The position numbers and the translations under genes were made by a program. Shown in pieces: positions 27,412 to 34,645 of a DNA stretch of 34,972 nt. The DNA is from Microcoleus sp. LEGE 07076 (GTDB taxonomy: Bacteria; Cyanobacteriota; Cyanobacteriia; Cyanobacteriales; Microcoleaceae). The DNA is taken from assembly GCF_015207455.1 (NCBI RefSeq), contig NZ_JADEWV010000051.1:1-34972 (forward strand), in the 5' to 3' direction. Below the pieces are notes generated by a model. It did no database searches and was not told where the DNA came from. It was given only the letters and a program-made list of their open reading frames with translations. Position 1 is the first letter of the stretch; each line of letters opens with the position of its first letter.

Positions 27412-27886
27412 GTCAACAAAAAGTGAGTAGTTAAGTGTAAGTATAGCTGAATTCAATCTCTTTAAAAATTTTTTGAATGTGGGGGTTGACCCCTCACCAA
27501 AAATTTCTGAAAGCGTCCTAAAAATTAATGGCAATGAGTCAATTGAACTCAGGCTGATGCGATCGCAACTGGGACTTTACGAAAAAGAGTGGAGGCACTT
27601 TGATAACCTGAGATAGATGGTAACTTAATTTTTTGTGATTACCATCCGCAAAACTACTGATTAGCAAACTGTAAAAACTACTAATTTAATATTCAGTATT
27701 CCCCCTTTTTAAGTAATTATACTGAGATTACTAATGGCTTTTAAGCTGTCACGCATTTAAATCGCATCTTCAGGGCGGGCGGGACACCCCACAAGATTTA
27801 GATTTTTTTTTGACATTCAATTTAAATGCAGAACAGCTTATCTATCTGAAGCACTTTAATAATTAGAGTACATCCTTGATATACTC

Positions 27887-27909
27887 CCCGACCTGAAGGT
27901 ACGGGGATT
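27887..27909 (+). mobile_element. solo IS200/IS605-like end hairpin
   Basis: TCCCCG-ACC-TGAA-GGT-A-CGGGGA followed by TTCTAGCTTC. This subterminal palindrome and flank closely resemble the right end of IS200/IS605-family (TnpB-carrying) elements in cyanobacteria as I recall them. No tnpA or tnpB is present, so it would be a relic or a small palindrome-associated element. Confidence 0.55.
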
Positions 27910-27949
27910 CTAGCTTCAAGCAACACTAGCTTCCTTTAGTCGGATCAGT

Positions 27950-28007
27950 AGGGTGCGGCTCTTCGACAATCCCGGTTATTGATAGCTAAGTAGTAGCGAC
28001 GCACCAT
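27950..28007. repeat. MITE-like palindromic repeat, GTAGGGTGCG family, copy 3
   Basis: GTAGGGTGCG at the left and CGACGCACC at the right, with GGTTATTGATAG in the core as in copy 1 at 389-448. The ends are more diverged than in the other copies. Confidence 0.6.
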
Positions 28008-28053
28008 ACCACCATATAGGGGATGATATCAATTCCGGTTGCACTCCTCATGA

Positions 28054-28081
28054 TGTTGACTGTTGACTGTTGACTGTTGAC
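28054..28081. repeat. heptamer repeat, TGTTGAC x4
   Basis: Four perfect tandem copies of TGTTGAC, in non-coding DNA about 600 bp before the sugar transferase. Confidence 0.9.
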
Positions 28082-28157
28082 GGGCGGGTCGAAAAACTGA
28101 ATTGTTGAGTGCTAAGTGTTGACTCGATTTGATTATTCCGATGCAGCCGGAAACGAT

Positions 28158-28271
28158 ATGAGTAACCCGGATTGATTATGAATCAACTTTTCGCTTGATG
28201 TTACAAAACTCAACATACTTGGCTTATAGCAATTGGGAAATATTGAATTCATAGCTGTATTCAGCAACGCC
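28158..28271 (-). repeat. 114-bp dispersed repeat, right inverted copy
   Basis: The reverse complement begins GGCGTTGCTGAATACAGC and matches 20433-20546 with no gaps and about 11 differences. The two copies face each other across 7.8 kb containing only the trifunctional kinase and the oxidase-like gene. No short direct duplication was visible outside the two ends. Confidence 0.85.
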
Positions 28272-28498
28272 CAACGCCGAAAATTTGATTGAAAGGACTT
28301 TTGCAATTGAAGTGTAGTGGAACTCTCCCTGTCTTCCCCGAAGATTCCTAGCAGAAATTGGTTTTTTGGCGGCCAAGACTAACACGATTTGAGATTTGAT
28401 CAGATTTGATCAGATTTGAAAGTGACCGATCGCTATCGATCCCAAGCTAGCGGGCCCGCGGTGGCATTCTTTTTTGCAGGCCAGGAATAAGTTTTGTA

Positions 28499-28520
28499 TG
28501 TAAATTTACTTAACTTTACA
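28499..28520. promoter_or_regulatory. 22-bp palindrome, candidate operator of the sugar transferase gene
   Basis: TGTAAA-N10-TTTACA, the size of a Crp-family site but with a different half-site from the TGTGA of Crp. It lies about 155 bp before the sugar transferase start. The region is AT-rich, which lowers its weight. Confidence 0.25.
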
Positions 28521-28675
28521 CAAAGATTATACGTTTTCACGGCAAATACACAGAAACTTTATAAAAGTGCGGCGGCTTTTTAAAGATTGTGCAAAGCCGA
28601 GAAGTTGATCTTCTCCAGATTTGGCGAGGCTCATAAGATGGACGTGATATCTTTTTGAAACTTGAGACCAATCAA

Positions 28676-29386
28676 ATGAAAATTGCGATGGGTGCTTCTA
28701 AATCATCGGTATTGTCCGAAATGCTGTCCTTGTTTATTGCGAAACTTACTTACAAAGTTTGTGTATCGCAACAGCAGGTACACTGCTCCGTAACGAGCAA
28801 GGTGAAGCGGTCGATCGATATTTTGGGCTCGCTGCTGGGACTGGCAATTGCTGCTGTGGTGGCGGTGCCGGTGGCGGTAGTGATGCTGTTGGACAATCCG
28901 GGCCCGCTGCTGTACAGTCAAGTTCGCTGTGGCTTCAAAGGGCGGCATTTTAGAATGTGGAAATTTCGATCGATGGTTGTCGGTGCAGAAAAGCTCAAAC
29001 ATTTAGTTCCCAACCAAGCCAACGGTCACATTTTTAAGAATGACAATGACCCGCGCATTACCCGCGTCGGCCGCTTTTTGCGGTGCACGAGTTTGGATGA
29101 GTTGCCTCAATTCTGGAACGTGTTAGTCGGCGACATGAGTTTGGTGGGAACTCGGCCGCCAACTCCCGATGAGGTTGCTGGTTATGACGATTTTCACTGG
29201 CAACGTTTAAATGTCAAACCCGGCTTGACTGGGGAGTGGCAAGTCAACGGAAGGTCGGGAGTTAAAGACTTTGACGATATTGTTCGCATGGATATCGACT
29301 ATCAGGGCAAGTGGTCTGTTTTCTACGACATCAGTCTGATTTACAAAACAATTTGGGTTGTATTGAGCAAAAACGGTGCGTGTTAA
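28676..29386 (+). CDS. bacterial sugar transferase (undecaprenyl-phosphate glycosyl-1-phosphate transferase family)
   Basis: Transfers a sugar-1-phosphate to undecaprenyl phosphate at the inner face of the membrane, the priming step of exopolysaccharide or O-antigen-type glycan synthesis. It encodes 236 residues from the ATG at 28676 (an in-frame TTG at 28655 and an ATG at 28688 are alternatives; no clear ribosome site). One hydrophobic membrane hairpin (SIDILGSLLGLAIAAVVAVP) is followed by the family blocks RMWKFRSM, NDNDPRITRVGRFLR, SLDELPQFWNVLVGDMSLVG, TRPPTP and KPGLTGEWQVNGRS, all intact. It is the short, single-hairpin (PglC/WcaJ C-terminal) form. No other glycosyltransferase lies nearby, so the polysaccharide is unknown. 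Confidence 0.95.
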   Translation: MKIAMGASKSSVLSEMLSLFIAKLTYKVCVSQQQVHCSVTSKVKRSIDILGSLLGLAIAAVVAVPVAVVMLLDNPGPLLYSQVRCGFKGRHFRMWKFRSMVVGAEKLKHLVPNQANGHIFKNDNDPRITRVGRFLRCTSLDELPQFWNVLVGDMSLVGTRPPTPDEVAGYDDFHWQRLNVKPGLTGEWQVNGRSGVKDFDDIVRMDIDYQGKWSVFYDISLIYKTIWVVLSKNGAC

Positions 29387-29490
29387 TCTACCTGCTGTTT
29401 TGGGTTGTTAGTTTGTGGTGAGCGGCGATTAGATGAATCTTAAGCTAAAAGCTGTTTTGCTAAAAGTAAAACTGTTACAAAAAATGTTAA

Positions 29491-29527
29491 ATTAAGGGCA
29501 ATCTTTTTCCAAAAGATTGCCCTTAAT
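29491..29527. terminator. perfect 17-bp hairpin downstream of the sugar transferase
   Basis: The arms at 29491-29507 and 29511-29527 are exact reverse complements (core AAGGGCAATCTTTT) with a 3-nt loop. It lies 105 nt after the sugar transferase stop. The T-run after it is weak (GTTTGTTTATC), so a transcription terminator or an RNA-stabilising 3' end are both possible. Confidence 0.6.
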
Positions 29528-29702
29528 GTTTGTTTATCTCCCTTGACTAATGACTGATGACTGATGACATCATTTCTGGTCGATTGCGATCGCAAAAACG
29601 GTTCGTTCGTCCTAGTGTGGACTTTAGTCCGCTCCCGGATTGCGGACACTGACTGACGCACTACAAACCAATTTTATCGTTGTCAATCGACCGGACACGA
29701 GA

Positions 29703-29737
29703 TGACTAATGACTAATGACCAATGACTAATGACTTC
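29703..29737 (+). repeat. heptamer repeat, TGACTAA, abutting the pgsA start
   Basis: Four full TGACTAA copies (the third is TGACCAA) and a fifth that degenerates to TGACTTC, ending 1 nt before the ATG at 29739. The upstream in-frame ATG at 29730 belongs to the repeat itself. Confidence 0.85.
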
Positions 29738-29741
29738 TATG

Positions 29742-30260
29742 ATGAACTTGCCTAATTCGATTACTTTTTCTCGCTTGCTGGGAGTGCCTTTTCTACTATA
29801 CGGTTTGTACGACCCAAGCGCTCAAAGCCGCTGGATTTGCACTGCGATTTTTGTGGTTGCTGCGGCTACTGATTGGCTGGACGGCTATTTGGCTAGGAAG
29901 CTGAATCAAATTACCGATTTGGGAAAGTTTCTTGACCCTTTGGTGGATAAATTGTTGGTACTCGCGCCGCTTTTAGTGTTGATTGAGTTGGGTAAAGTGC
30001 CCGCTTGGGGAGTGTTTTTAATTTTGGGCAGGGAGTTGACAATTGCTGGCTGGCGTGTTAATAAAACTACGATTTCGGGAGCTAATATTTGGGGGAAGTT
30101 GAAGACTGTGAGTCAGATTGTGGCGATCGCACTTTTAATTGCTCCTCTGTCTGAGGCGTGGAATTTTCCGGCATTAATTGCTTTTTGGGTTTCTGTGGCT
30201 TTAACTTTGATTTCTGGGGCTATTTATCTGTGGCCGTCCAAGACCGCTGAGCAAAAGTAA
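29742..30260 (+). CDS. pgsA: CDP-diacylglycerol--glycerol-3-phosphate 3-phosphatidyltransferase
   Basis: An integral membrane enzyme making phosphatidylglycerol phosphate from CDP-diacylglycerol and glycerol-3-phosphate, the committed step to phosphatidylglycerol, the only phospholipid of thylakoids. It encodes 172 residues from the ATG at 29742 (MNLPNSITFSR, the usual N-terminus); ATGs at 29739 and 29730 are also in frame, but the latter is part of a heptamer repeat. The CDP-alcohol phosphotransferase signature D-x2-DG-x2-AR-x8-G-x3-D-x3-D is complete in DWLDGYLARKLNQITDLGKF followed by LDPLVD. About five hydrophobic segments are seen. It stands alone. A 106-bp palindromic element starts 8 bp after its stop. 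Confidence 0.95.
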   Translation: MNLPNSITFSRLLGVPFLLYGLYDPSAQSRWICTAIFVVAAATDWLDGYLARKLNQITDLGKFLDPLVDKLLVLAPLLVLIELGKVPAWGVFLILGRELTIAGWRVNKTTISGANIWGKLKTVSQIVAIALLIAPLSEAWNFPALIAFWVSVALTLISGAIYLWPSKTAEQK

Positions 30261-30267
30261 GGATGGC

Positions 30268-30373
30268 GAATTAAATAACTTACAATTTTAATTGTTATTG
30301 TGGGATGGGCGTCCCGCTCTTCCAAAAAGGGCGTCCCGCCCATCCCACTTTCCTTGTGTAAGTTATTTAATTC
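30268..30373. repeat. 106-bp MITE-like element with 17-bp perfect terminal inverted repeats
   Basis: The ends GAATTAAATAACTTACA (30268-30284) and TGTAAGTTATTTAATTC (30357-30373) are exact reverse complements. Inside, GTGGGATGGGCG pairs with CGCCCATCCCAC, so the whole unit can fold into one long hairpin. This is the most complete member of the family also found at 20207-20393 and 15322-15355. Confidence 0.85.
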
Positions 30374-30429
30374 TCATTCCCGATCAATAGCGCTGCTAGG
30401 AAACACTCTATTGCAAATTGGCAAAAACA

Positions 30430-31881
30430 ATGAACTTAGGAATTCGGGCTAAATTGTTGGCTAGCTTTGGAGCTTTGACCGCTTTACTCGCAGTTGTCGG
30501 ATTTGTGGGTTGGCGGAACACTGTTGCATTAGCGCAACATGCCGAGAAATTGTACGCATATCAAGTTAAGGGGACGGTGGCTCTAGCCAACTCAGAGTCA
30601 GCTTTATGGAAGCTGCGTTACGGCTTCCCACAGTTCATCGTTTTACCAGAGAGGCGATCGGACATTTTGACCGAAGAGCCCCAATTATACAAAATAATTG
30701 ACGATAACCTGCGAGAATATGCCAGAGGTGAACTCACCGCAGAAGAGCAAGTTGCTTTCCGTCAGGTGCAAGATGCTTATCAAAGGTATATTGCAGCCAG
30801 ACCTAAGTGGTTTGAGTTGGAGCAAGCAGGTAAACTTAAGGAAGCAGAAGATTATCGCGCAGCTACGACAACTCCTTTTGGTGCCGAAACAGTTCAGGCT
30901 TTTTCAGCACTAATCCAACTCCAGCGAAAAGTTGGCGAAACAAAACATCAGGAAATTGAAGCGAATATTCACGGTTTGACAGTTTTGCTAGTCTGTACTC
31001 TGATCCTGGCTTTGTTGTCCGCAGCATTCTTGACTGCGCTCGTCAGCCGGGATATTGTTAACCCGATAGTGCAATCTGTCAAAAAGATTGTTTCTTCTTC
31101 CATGCAAATTACTGCCGCAGTCGATCGCCAAGAATATACAATATCTCAACAAGCTAATGCTGTGAATCAAACGACTGCGACGATGAACGAGTTAAGTGTT
31201 GCGTCCTCCATGTCAGCCAACCAAGCAGAAGCATCAGCAGTCTCATCCCATCAAGCACTAACCCTAGCCGAGTCTGGAAATCAATCTGTAGAAAAGACGA
31301 TGAAGGGAATATTAATTCTGCAAGAAAAAGTAGAGGCGATCGCCAAACAGATTGCATACTTGAACGAAAATACTGTTAAAATTAGTGGGATTTCTGAGCT
31401 GGTAGCAGATATCGCCAACCAAACAAATATGTTAGCTCTTAATGCTGCTGTAGAAGCAGTCCGTGCTGGGGAAAATGGCAAGGGTTTTGCTGTAGTCGCG
31501 ACTGAAATTCGGCGACTAGCTGATGAAAGCAAACAATCAGCCGATAAAATTAATGTTCTGACTAAAGAAATTCAAGTTGCGATCGGCAACACGGTGACGG
31601 TAACGGATGAAGGTTCAAGAACCGCAGCACAAGGAATTGCACAAGCTAGGGGGACAACAGAAATTTTTGCCGGTGTCGCACAGGCGATAGACAAGGTATT
31701 TTTGAACAATCAACAAATTGCTCTGAATGCTAACCAACAGGCGCTCGCAATTCAACAAGTTCTCGAAGCAATGAACCATATTAACTTAGGAGCAACAGAA
31801 ACTGCTACTAGCCTTGTTCAAGTTAAAGTCTGTACGGAACTGCTCAACCAAACCGCAACAGAACTAAATAAAATGTCTTAG
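30430..31881 (+). CDS. methyl-accepting chemotaxis protein
   Basis: A 483-residue chemoreceptor that signals to CheA/CheW-type complexes. One membrane helix near residues 8-28, an extracytoplasmic helical sensor (about 30-180, four-helix-bundle type by length), a second membrane helix near 185-207, then a cytoplasmic coiled coil with the highly conserved hairpin tip [20 protein letters not shown] and [18 protein letters not shown] (about 320-375). No clear HAMP domain is seen between the second helix and the signalling domain, which is unusual. The C-terminus lacks a CheR-binding pentapeptide. The start is set at the ATG at 30430 (an in-frame TTG at 30418 would add four residues). No che genes are adjacent. 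It may serve pilus-based phototaxis or another output; not determinable here. Confidence 0.93.
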   Translation: MNLGIRAKLLASFGALTALLAVVGFVGWRNTVALAQHAEKLYAYQVKGTVALANSESALWKLRYGFPQFIVLPERRSDILTEEPQLYKIIDDNLREYARGELTAEEQVAFRQVQDAYQRYIAARPKWFELEQAGKLKEAEDYRAATTTPFGAETVQAFSALIQLQRKVGETKHQEIEANIHGLTVLLVCTLILALLSAAFLTALVSRDIVNPIVQSVKKIVSSSMQITAAVDRQEYTISQQANAVNQTTATMNELSVASSMSANQAEASAVSSHQALTLAESGNQSVEKTMKGILILQEKVEAIAKQIAYLNENTVKISGISELVADIANQTNMLALNAAVEAVRAGENGKGFAVVATEIRRLADESKQSADKINVLTKEIQVAIGNTVTVTDEGSRTAAQGIAQARGTTEIFAGVAQAIDKVFLNNQQIALNANQQALAIQQVLEAMNHINLGATETATSLVQVKVCTELLNQTATELNKMS

Positions 31882-32277
31882 TAGAAAGAAGTTCGGCAAC
31901 GGATTTTGTAGCGGATGTAACGGATAAAAGAAGCCGTAGGGTGCGTCGCCATCGAAAAGCCCTAAAGAAAGATCGACAATCTAACAGATCCGCACCTGAT
32001 GTACCTACAAACTTGAAAACCTTTTTATCTCTCGTTTATAGTAGAGGCCAGATCCCCCTCGCATCCCCCTTTCCAAGGGGAGTAGCGGTTGACGCAAGAG
32101 AGGAATCCTGCCCCTCCTTTCCAAGGGAGTAGCGGTTGACGCAAGAGAACAGTCTTGTTCCCCCGCGTTGGGAAGGGGGTACCAGGGCGATCTGGCCTTA
32201 ACGGCCAAACAGCAGTCTCTGAATACCTTTGACCTTAAATTGACACGATTGAGGCAAATGGGTGTCCTAATCGCAGC
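31882..32277. other. intergenic region between convergent genes, with direct repeats
   Basis: No gene is seen. A solo GTAGGGTGCGTCG end (31936-31948) and two copies of a 32-33-bp repeat (32068-32100 and 32116-32147; CCTTTCCAAGGGG then AGTAGCGGTTGACGCAAGAG) are present, as well as a TGGCC/GGCCA hairpin near 32191-32205 which may lie at the 3' end of the flavoprotein transcript. Confidence 0.6.
32068..32147. repeat. two direct copies of a 32-33-bp repeat
   Basis: Unit 1 at 32068-32100 and unit 2 at 32116-32147 share CCTTTCCAAGGG and AGTAGCGGTTGACGCAAGAG, differing by one G. They are non-coding. Confidence 0.8.
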
Positions 32278-34023
32278 TTAATAATGACTGCCAGATTTGC
32301 GGAAGTGCACGGCTGTCACCCCGTCATTTTTCAACAAATGACCGTTTTCAACTGCTGCATAAACTACCCAGTGATCGCCGCATTCCATTCGACTGATTAC
32401 TTCGCATTCGAGATAAGCTAGAGCCTGAGTCAAAACCGGACAGCCGTTGCTAGCTTCTGTTGTTTCGACTCCGGCAAATCTGTCTTCTCCGGGAGCAAAG
32501 TTTTTCATGAAATACTTCCGCAACTGTCGCCCTTCTGCTAAGATGTTGAGCACAAATTTGTCTCCGGCGTACATCAAAGCTTCGATCGATCGATCTTTAG
32601 CCACAGCAATCGTCAAACCCGGAGGATTGAACGTTGCTTGCGACACCCACGAAGCCAGCATCGCACTCGTAAGATCCCCGCGCCTCGCCGAGACTACGCA
32701 CAGCGAACCTACTAATCTTCCCACCGCTTGTTCCGTGCGATCGCTCCCAGCCACCAACTGCGGTTTCGGCGAGCGCAATTTTTGCGATTTGATCAAAGCT
32801 TGAGCAAAATCTGTACCCGCCTCTTTGCACTCGTAAATCGTCGCCGCCGTCGGCTTGAATTTCGCTCGAATCGGCTCAAATCCAATGCGATAGCCAGCAT
32901 CTTTCAGCTTGTTTTCCACTAAGTCGATCGCCTCTCCACTCCAGCCAAAAGAACCGAAAACCCCCGCTAATTTGCTCTTAGCCGCTGTTGAGAGCACAAT
33001 TCCCAAAGCAGTTTGAATTTGCGTCGGCGCGTGTCCTGCTAGCGTCGGAGTGCCGATGATAAATCCCGCGCATTTCTCGATCGCCTCTTGAATTTCTCCC
33101 GGTTCGGCAAATTCGCAATTGATAGTTTCTACAGCCACACCTGCTTTCGTAATTCCTTTGGCGATCGCCTGCGCCAAAGTAGCCGTATTTCCGTAAGCCG
33201 AAGCATAAAGCAGAGCAACTGTCAAGTCTTTTGAATTTTGTTGCTGGCTCCATTCCCGATACAAATTGCTCAATTCGTGGAGGCCGTAACGGACGATCGG
33301 GCCATGACCGGGAGCATAAAATGCTGTTGGCAAATCGGCTAATTTATCCATTGCAGTCAGCACTTGTTTCGCCTGAGATGCGTGCAGGGAGTCGTAATAA
33401 TAGCGCCGATCTTCGCTGTAAACTGTCCACCCTTCATCGAATACTTGGTCGCCACAAACGTGAGAGCCAAAAAATTTGTCAGTGAAGGCAATTCTAGTTT
33501 GCGGATCGTAGGTACAAAGTTCATCAGGCCAGCGCGGAGTCGGAGTCGCAATGAATTTTAATTTGTGACCTTTACCTAAATCAAGAGTTTCTTCACCCCG
33601 AACAACCAGAATGTTTAATTCTTTTTCGGGAAAAGCCGATCGCAAACCAATCGCCGCTGGATTTGTACACACAAAAGCTATCTGTGGAGCCAATTCCAAC
33701 AAAGATTTAAGCGTCACAGATCGATTAGAATTGAAATGCCCCAAAATCAGGTAATCCAGCTTTTTCAAGTCCACTCGTTTCTGCAAAGATTCCAGAAAAT
33801 TTTGAGTGAAAGATTCTCCCGGGGGGTCAAACAAAGCAATTTTGTCAGCTTGAATGAGATAGCTGTTGGCTGTTGTCCCCTTTTGCAGGGAATATTCTAC
33901 TTCAAATTTTAGTCTGTCCCAAGTGCGCGATCGCACTGCGGCGGTATCTGTGGCAATTGGGAGAAACTGCACGTCGCGGGGTTTGGTATTAGATGCGAGT
34001 TGAGAACTCAAAGTATTAATCAT
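32278..34023 (-). CDS. diiron flavoprotein (Flv, class C) with non-canonical metal site, Flv1/Flv2-type
   Basis: A 581-residue three-domain flavoprotein: beta-lactamase-like domain (about 25-255), flavodoxin domain (about 265-410, ALLYASAYGNTATLAQAI) and C-terminal NAD(P)H:flavin reductase domain (about 430-581). Such proteins reduce O2 or NO without releasing peroxide and protect photosystem I or II as heterodimers. The canonical ligands H-x-E-x-D-H, H, D, H read here H96, N98, N100, R101, R164 (in PRWPD), K183 and H240: only two of seven remain. Replacement by neutral or basic residues is what defines Flv1 and Flv2, the partners of Flv3 and Flv4; no flv3 or flv4 lies in the window, so I do not choose between them. 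The start is the ATG at 34023 with AGGTG 6 nt upstream; a GTG at 34032 is also possible. It overlaps the upstream VWA-like gene by 8 nt. Confidence 0.92.
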   Translation of the reverse strand: MINTLSSQLASNTKPRDVQFLPIATDTAAVRSRTWDRLKFEVEYSLQKGTTANSYLIQADKIALFDPPGESFTQNFLESLQKRVDLKKLDYLILGHFNSNRSVTLKSLLELAPQIAFVCTNPAAIGLRSAFPEKELNILVVRGEETLDLGKGHKLKFIATPTPRWPDELCTYDPQTRIAFTDKFFGSHVCGDQVFDEGWTVYSEDRRYYYDSLHASQAKQVLTAMDKLADLPTAFYAPGHGPIVRYGLHELSNLYREWSQQQNSKDLTVALLYASAYGNTATLAQAIAKGITKAGVAVETINCEFAEPGEIQEAIEKCAGFIIGTPTLAGHAPTQIQTALGIVLSTAAKSKLAGVFGSFGWSGEAIDLVENKLKDAGYRIGFEPIRAKFKPTAATIYECKEAGTDFAQALIKSQKLRSPKPQLVAGSDRTEQAVGRLVGSLCVVSARRGDLTSAMLASWVSQATFNPPGLTIAVAKDRSIEALMYAGDKFVLNILAEGRQLRKYFMKNFAPGEDRFAGVETTEASNGCPVLTQALAYLECEVISRMECGDHWVVYAAVENGHLLKNDGVTAVHFRKSGSHY

Positions 34024-34645
34024 TAATTGCACCTATCAGAAACTGAACAACTGAACTTCTTTTGATTTCGTGCCAAAATTTGGTATTTACAATATCAAAC
34101 TTTGCACCTTGAGCCTGTAGATTTGTATCCAGATCGGTCAAAAAATTCCTGGTTTGCAAATCCTCCCCAATTTGGATAAAGCTCACCCCAATTTCTTCAT
34201 CTTTATCGATTTTATTTGCGGCACTGACAATAATTTCAGCGATAGCAGCGGTATTTTGTGGTTTTTTATCAAGGACTACAACAATTACTGCTCCTTTTTT
34301 CCCTTTCCCCTTTGTTTTGAGATTAAAATAATCACTAAAAGCTTTTTTCAGAGGTTCTCCCAAATTAATTTCAGTCTGGTTTACTGAATCCAGCTCCGTA
34401 TTTTGTCGCTGCAAAATTTCAGCTAACCGAGCAACATTTGAATTTTTATACTTCCACATCGGAGTAGAAGCTTCATAAACGGTGATGCCGTCGCTGTCAA
34501 ATTCCTGACATTTTTTGGCTAGGTCGATCAAAGATGCCTGTGCTTCTACCCACTCGTCATACCAAGGATGTTCTGGAACTCTGCTGCCATCGCTTCTGGC
34601 AATAATAATTGTGTAATCTCGATCTTCTAAAAGATTAGCAGGCAT
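34016..34645 (-). CDS. VWA-like protein with degenerate metal site
   Basis: A 209-residue cytosolic protein with the plan of the small von Willebrand factor A proteins common in cyanobacteria: DYTIII strand at the start, then DEWVEAQASLIDLAKKC, FDSDGITVY, LGEPLKKAF, GAVIVVVLDKKP, DEEIGVSFIQIGED and GAKFDIVNTKFW. The MIDAS motif DxSxS is broken (A16, S18, G20), the Thr position reads Ile and only the last Asp (in LDKKP) is kept, so classical metal-dependent ligand binding is unlikely. The start is the ATG at 34645 rather than the GTG at 34669. Its end overlaps the flavoprotein start, which implies translational coupling. A protein-protein role linked to the flavoprotein is inference. Confidence 0.8.
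   Translation of the reverse strand: MPANLLEDRDYTIIIARSDGSRVPEHPWYDEWVEAQASLIDLAKKCQEFDSDGITVYEASTPMWKYKNSNVARLAEILQRQNTELDSVNQTEINLGEPLKKAFSDYFNLKTKGKGKKGAVIVVVLDKKPQNTAAIAEIIVSAANKIDKDEEIGVSFIQIGEDLQTRNFLTDLDTNLQAQGAKFDIVNTKFWHEIKRSSVVQFLIGAIND
34030..34034 (-). promoter_or_regulatory. ribosome binding site of the flavoprotein gene, inside the VWA-like gene
   Basis: AGGTG on the minus strand, 6 nt before the ATG at 34023 and inside the last codons of the upstream gene. Confidence 0.55.

Larger units (their letters stand above)
27412..28654. other. 1.2-kb non-coding region rich in mobile-element traces
   Basis: No gene is seen on either strand. It holds a fragment of the GC-rich GGGCGGGCGGGACACCCCAC repeat (27775-27794), an IS200/IS605-like end hairpin (27887-27909), a GTAGGGTGCG element (27950-28007), four TGTTGAC heptamers (28054-28081), the right 114-bp inverted repeat (28158-28271), AGATTTGATC repeats near 28391-28420, and a 22-bp palindrome upstream of the sugar transferase (28499-28520). 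Confidence 0.65.
29387..29741. other. intergenic region upstream of pgsA
   Basis: Contains the perfect hairpin at 29491-29527, ATGACTG/ATGACTA heptamers near 29543-29566, a GGACTTTAGTCC palindrome near 29618, a solo CTGACGCAC repeat end near 29653, and the heptamers running up to the pgsA start (29703-29737). No gene is seen. Confidence 0.6.

Noticed and set aside
28044-28051. ACTCCTCA similar to the Yfr1 core
   Set aside because: The conserved CACAC run and the terminal hairpin are missing.
30397-30404. AGGAAACA, similar to the loop of Yfr2-type small RNAs
   Set aside because: No surrounding hairpin or terminator typical of these RNAs is visible, and it lies just before the chemoreceptor start.
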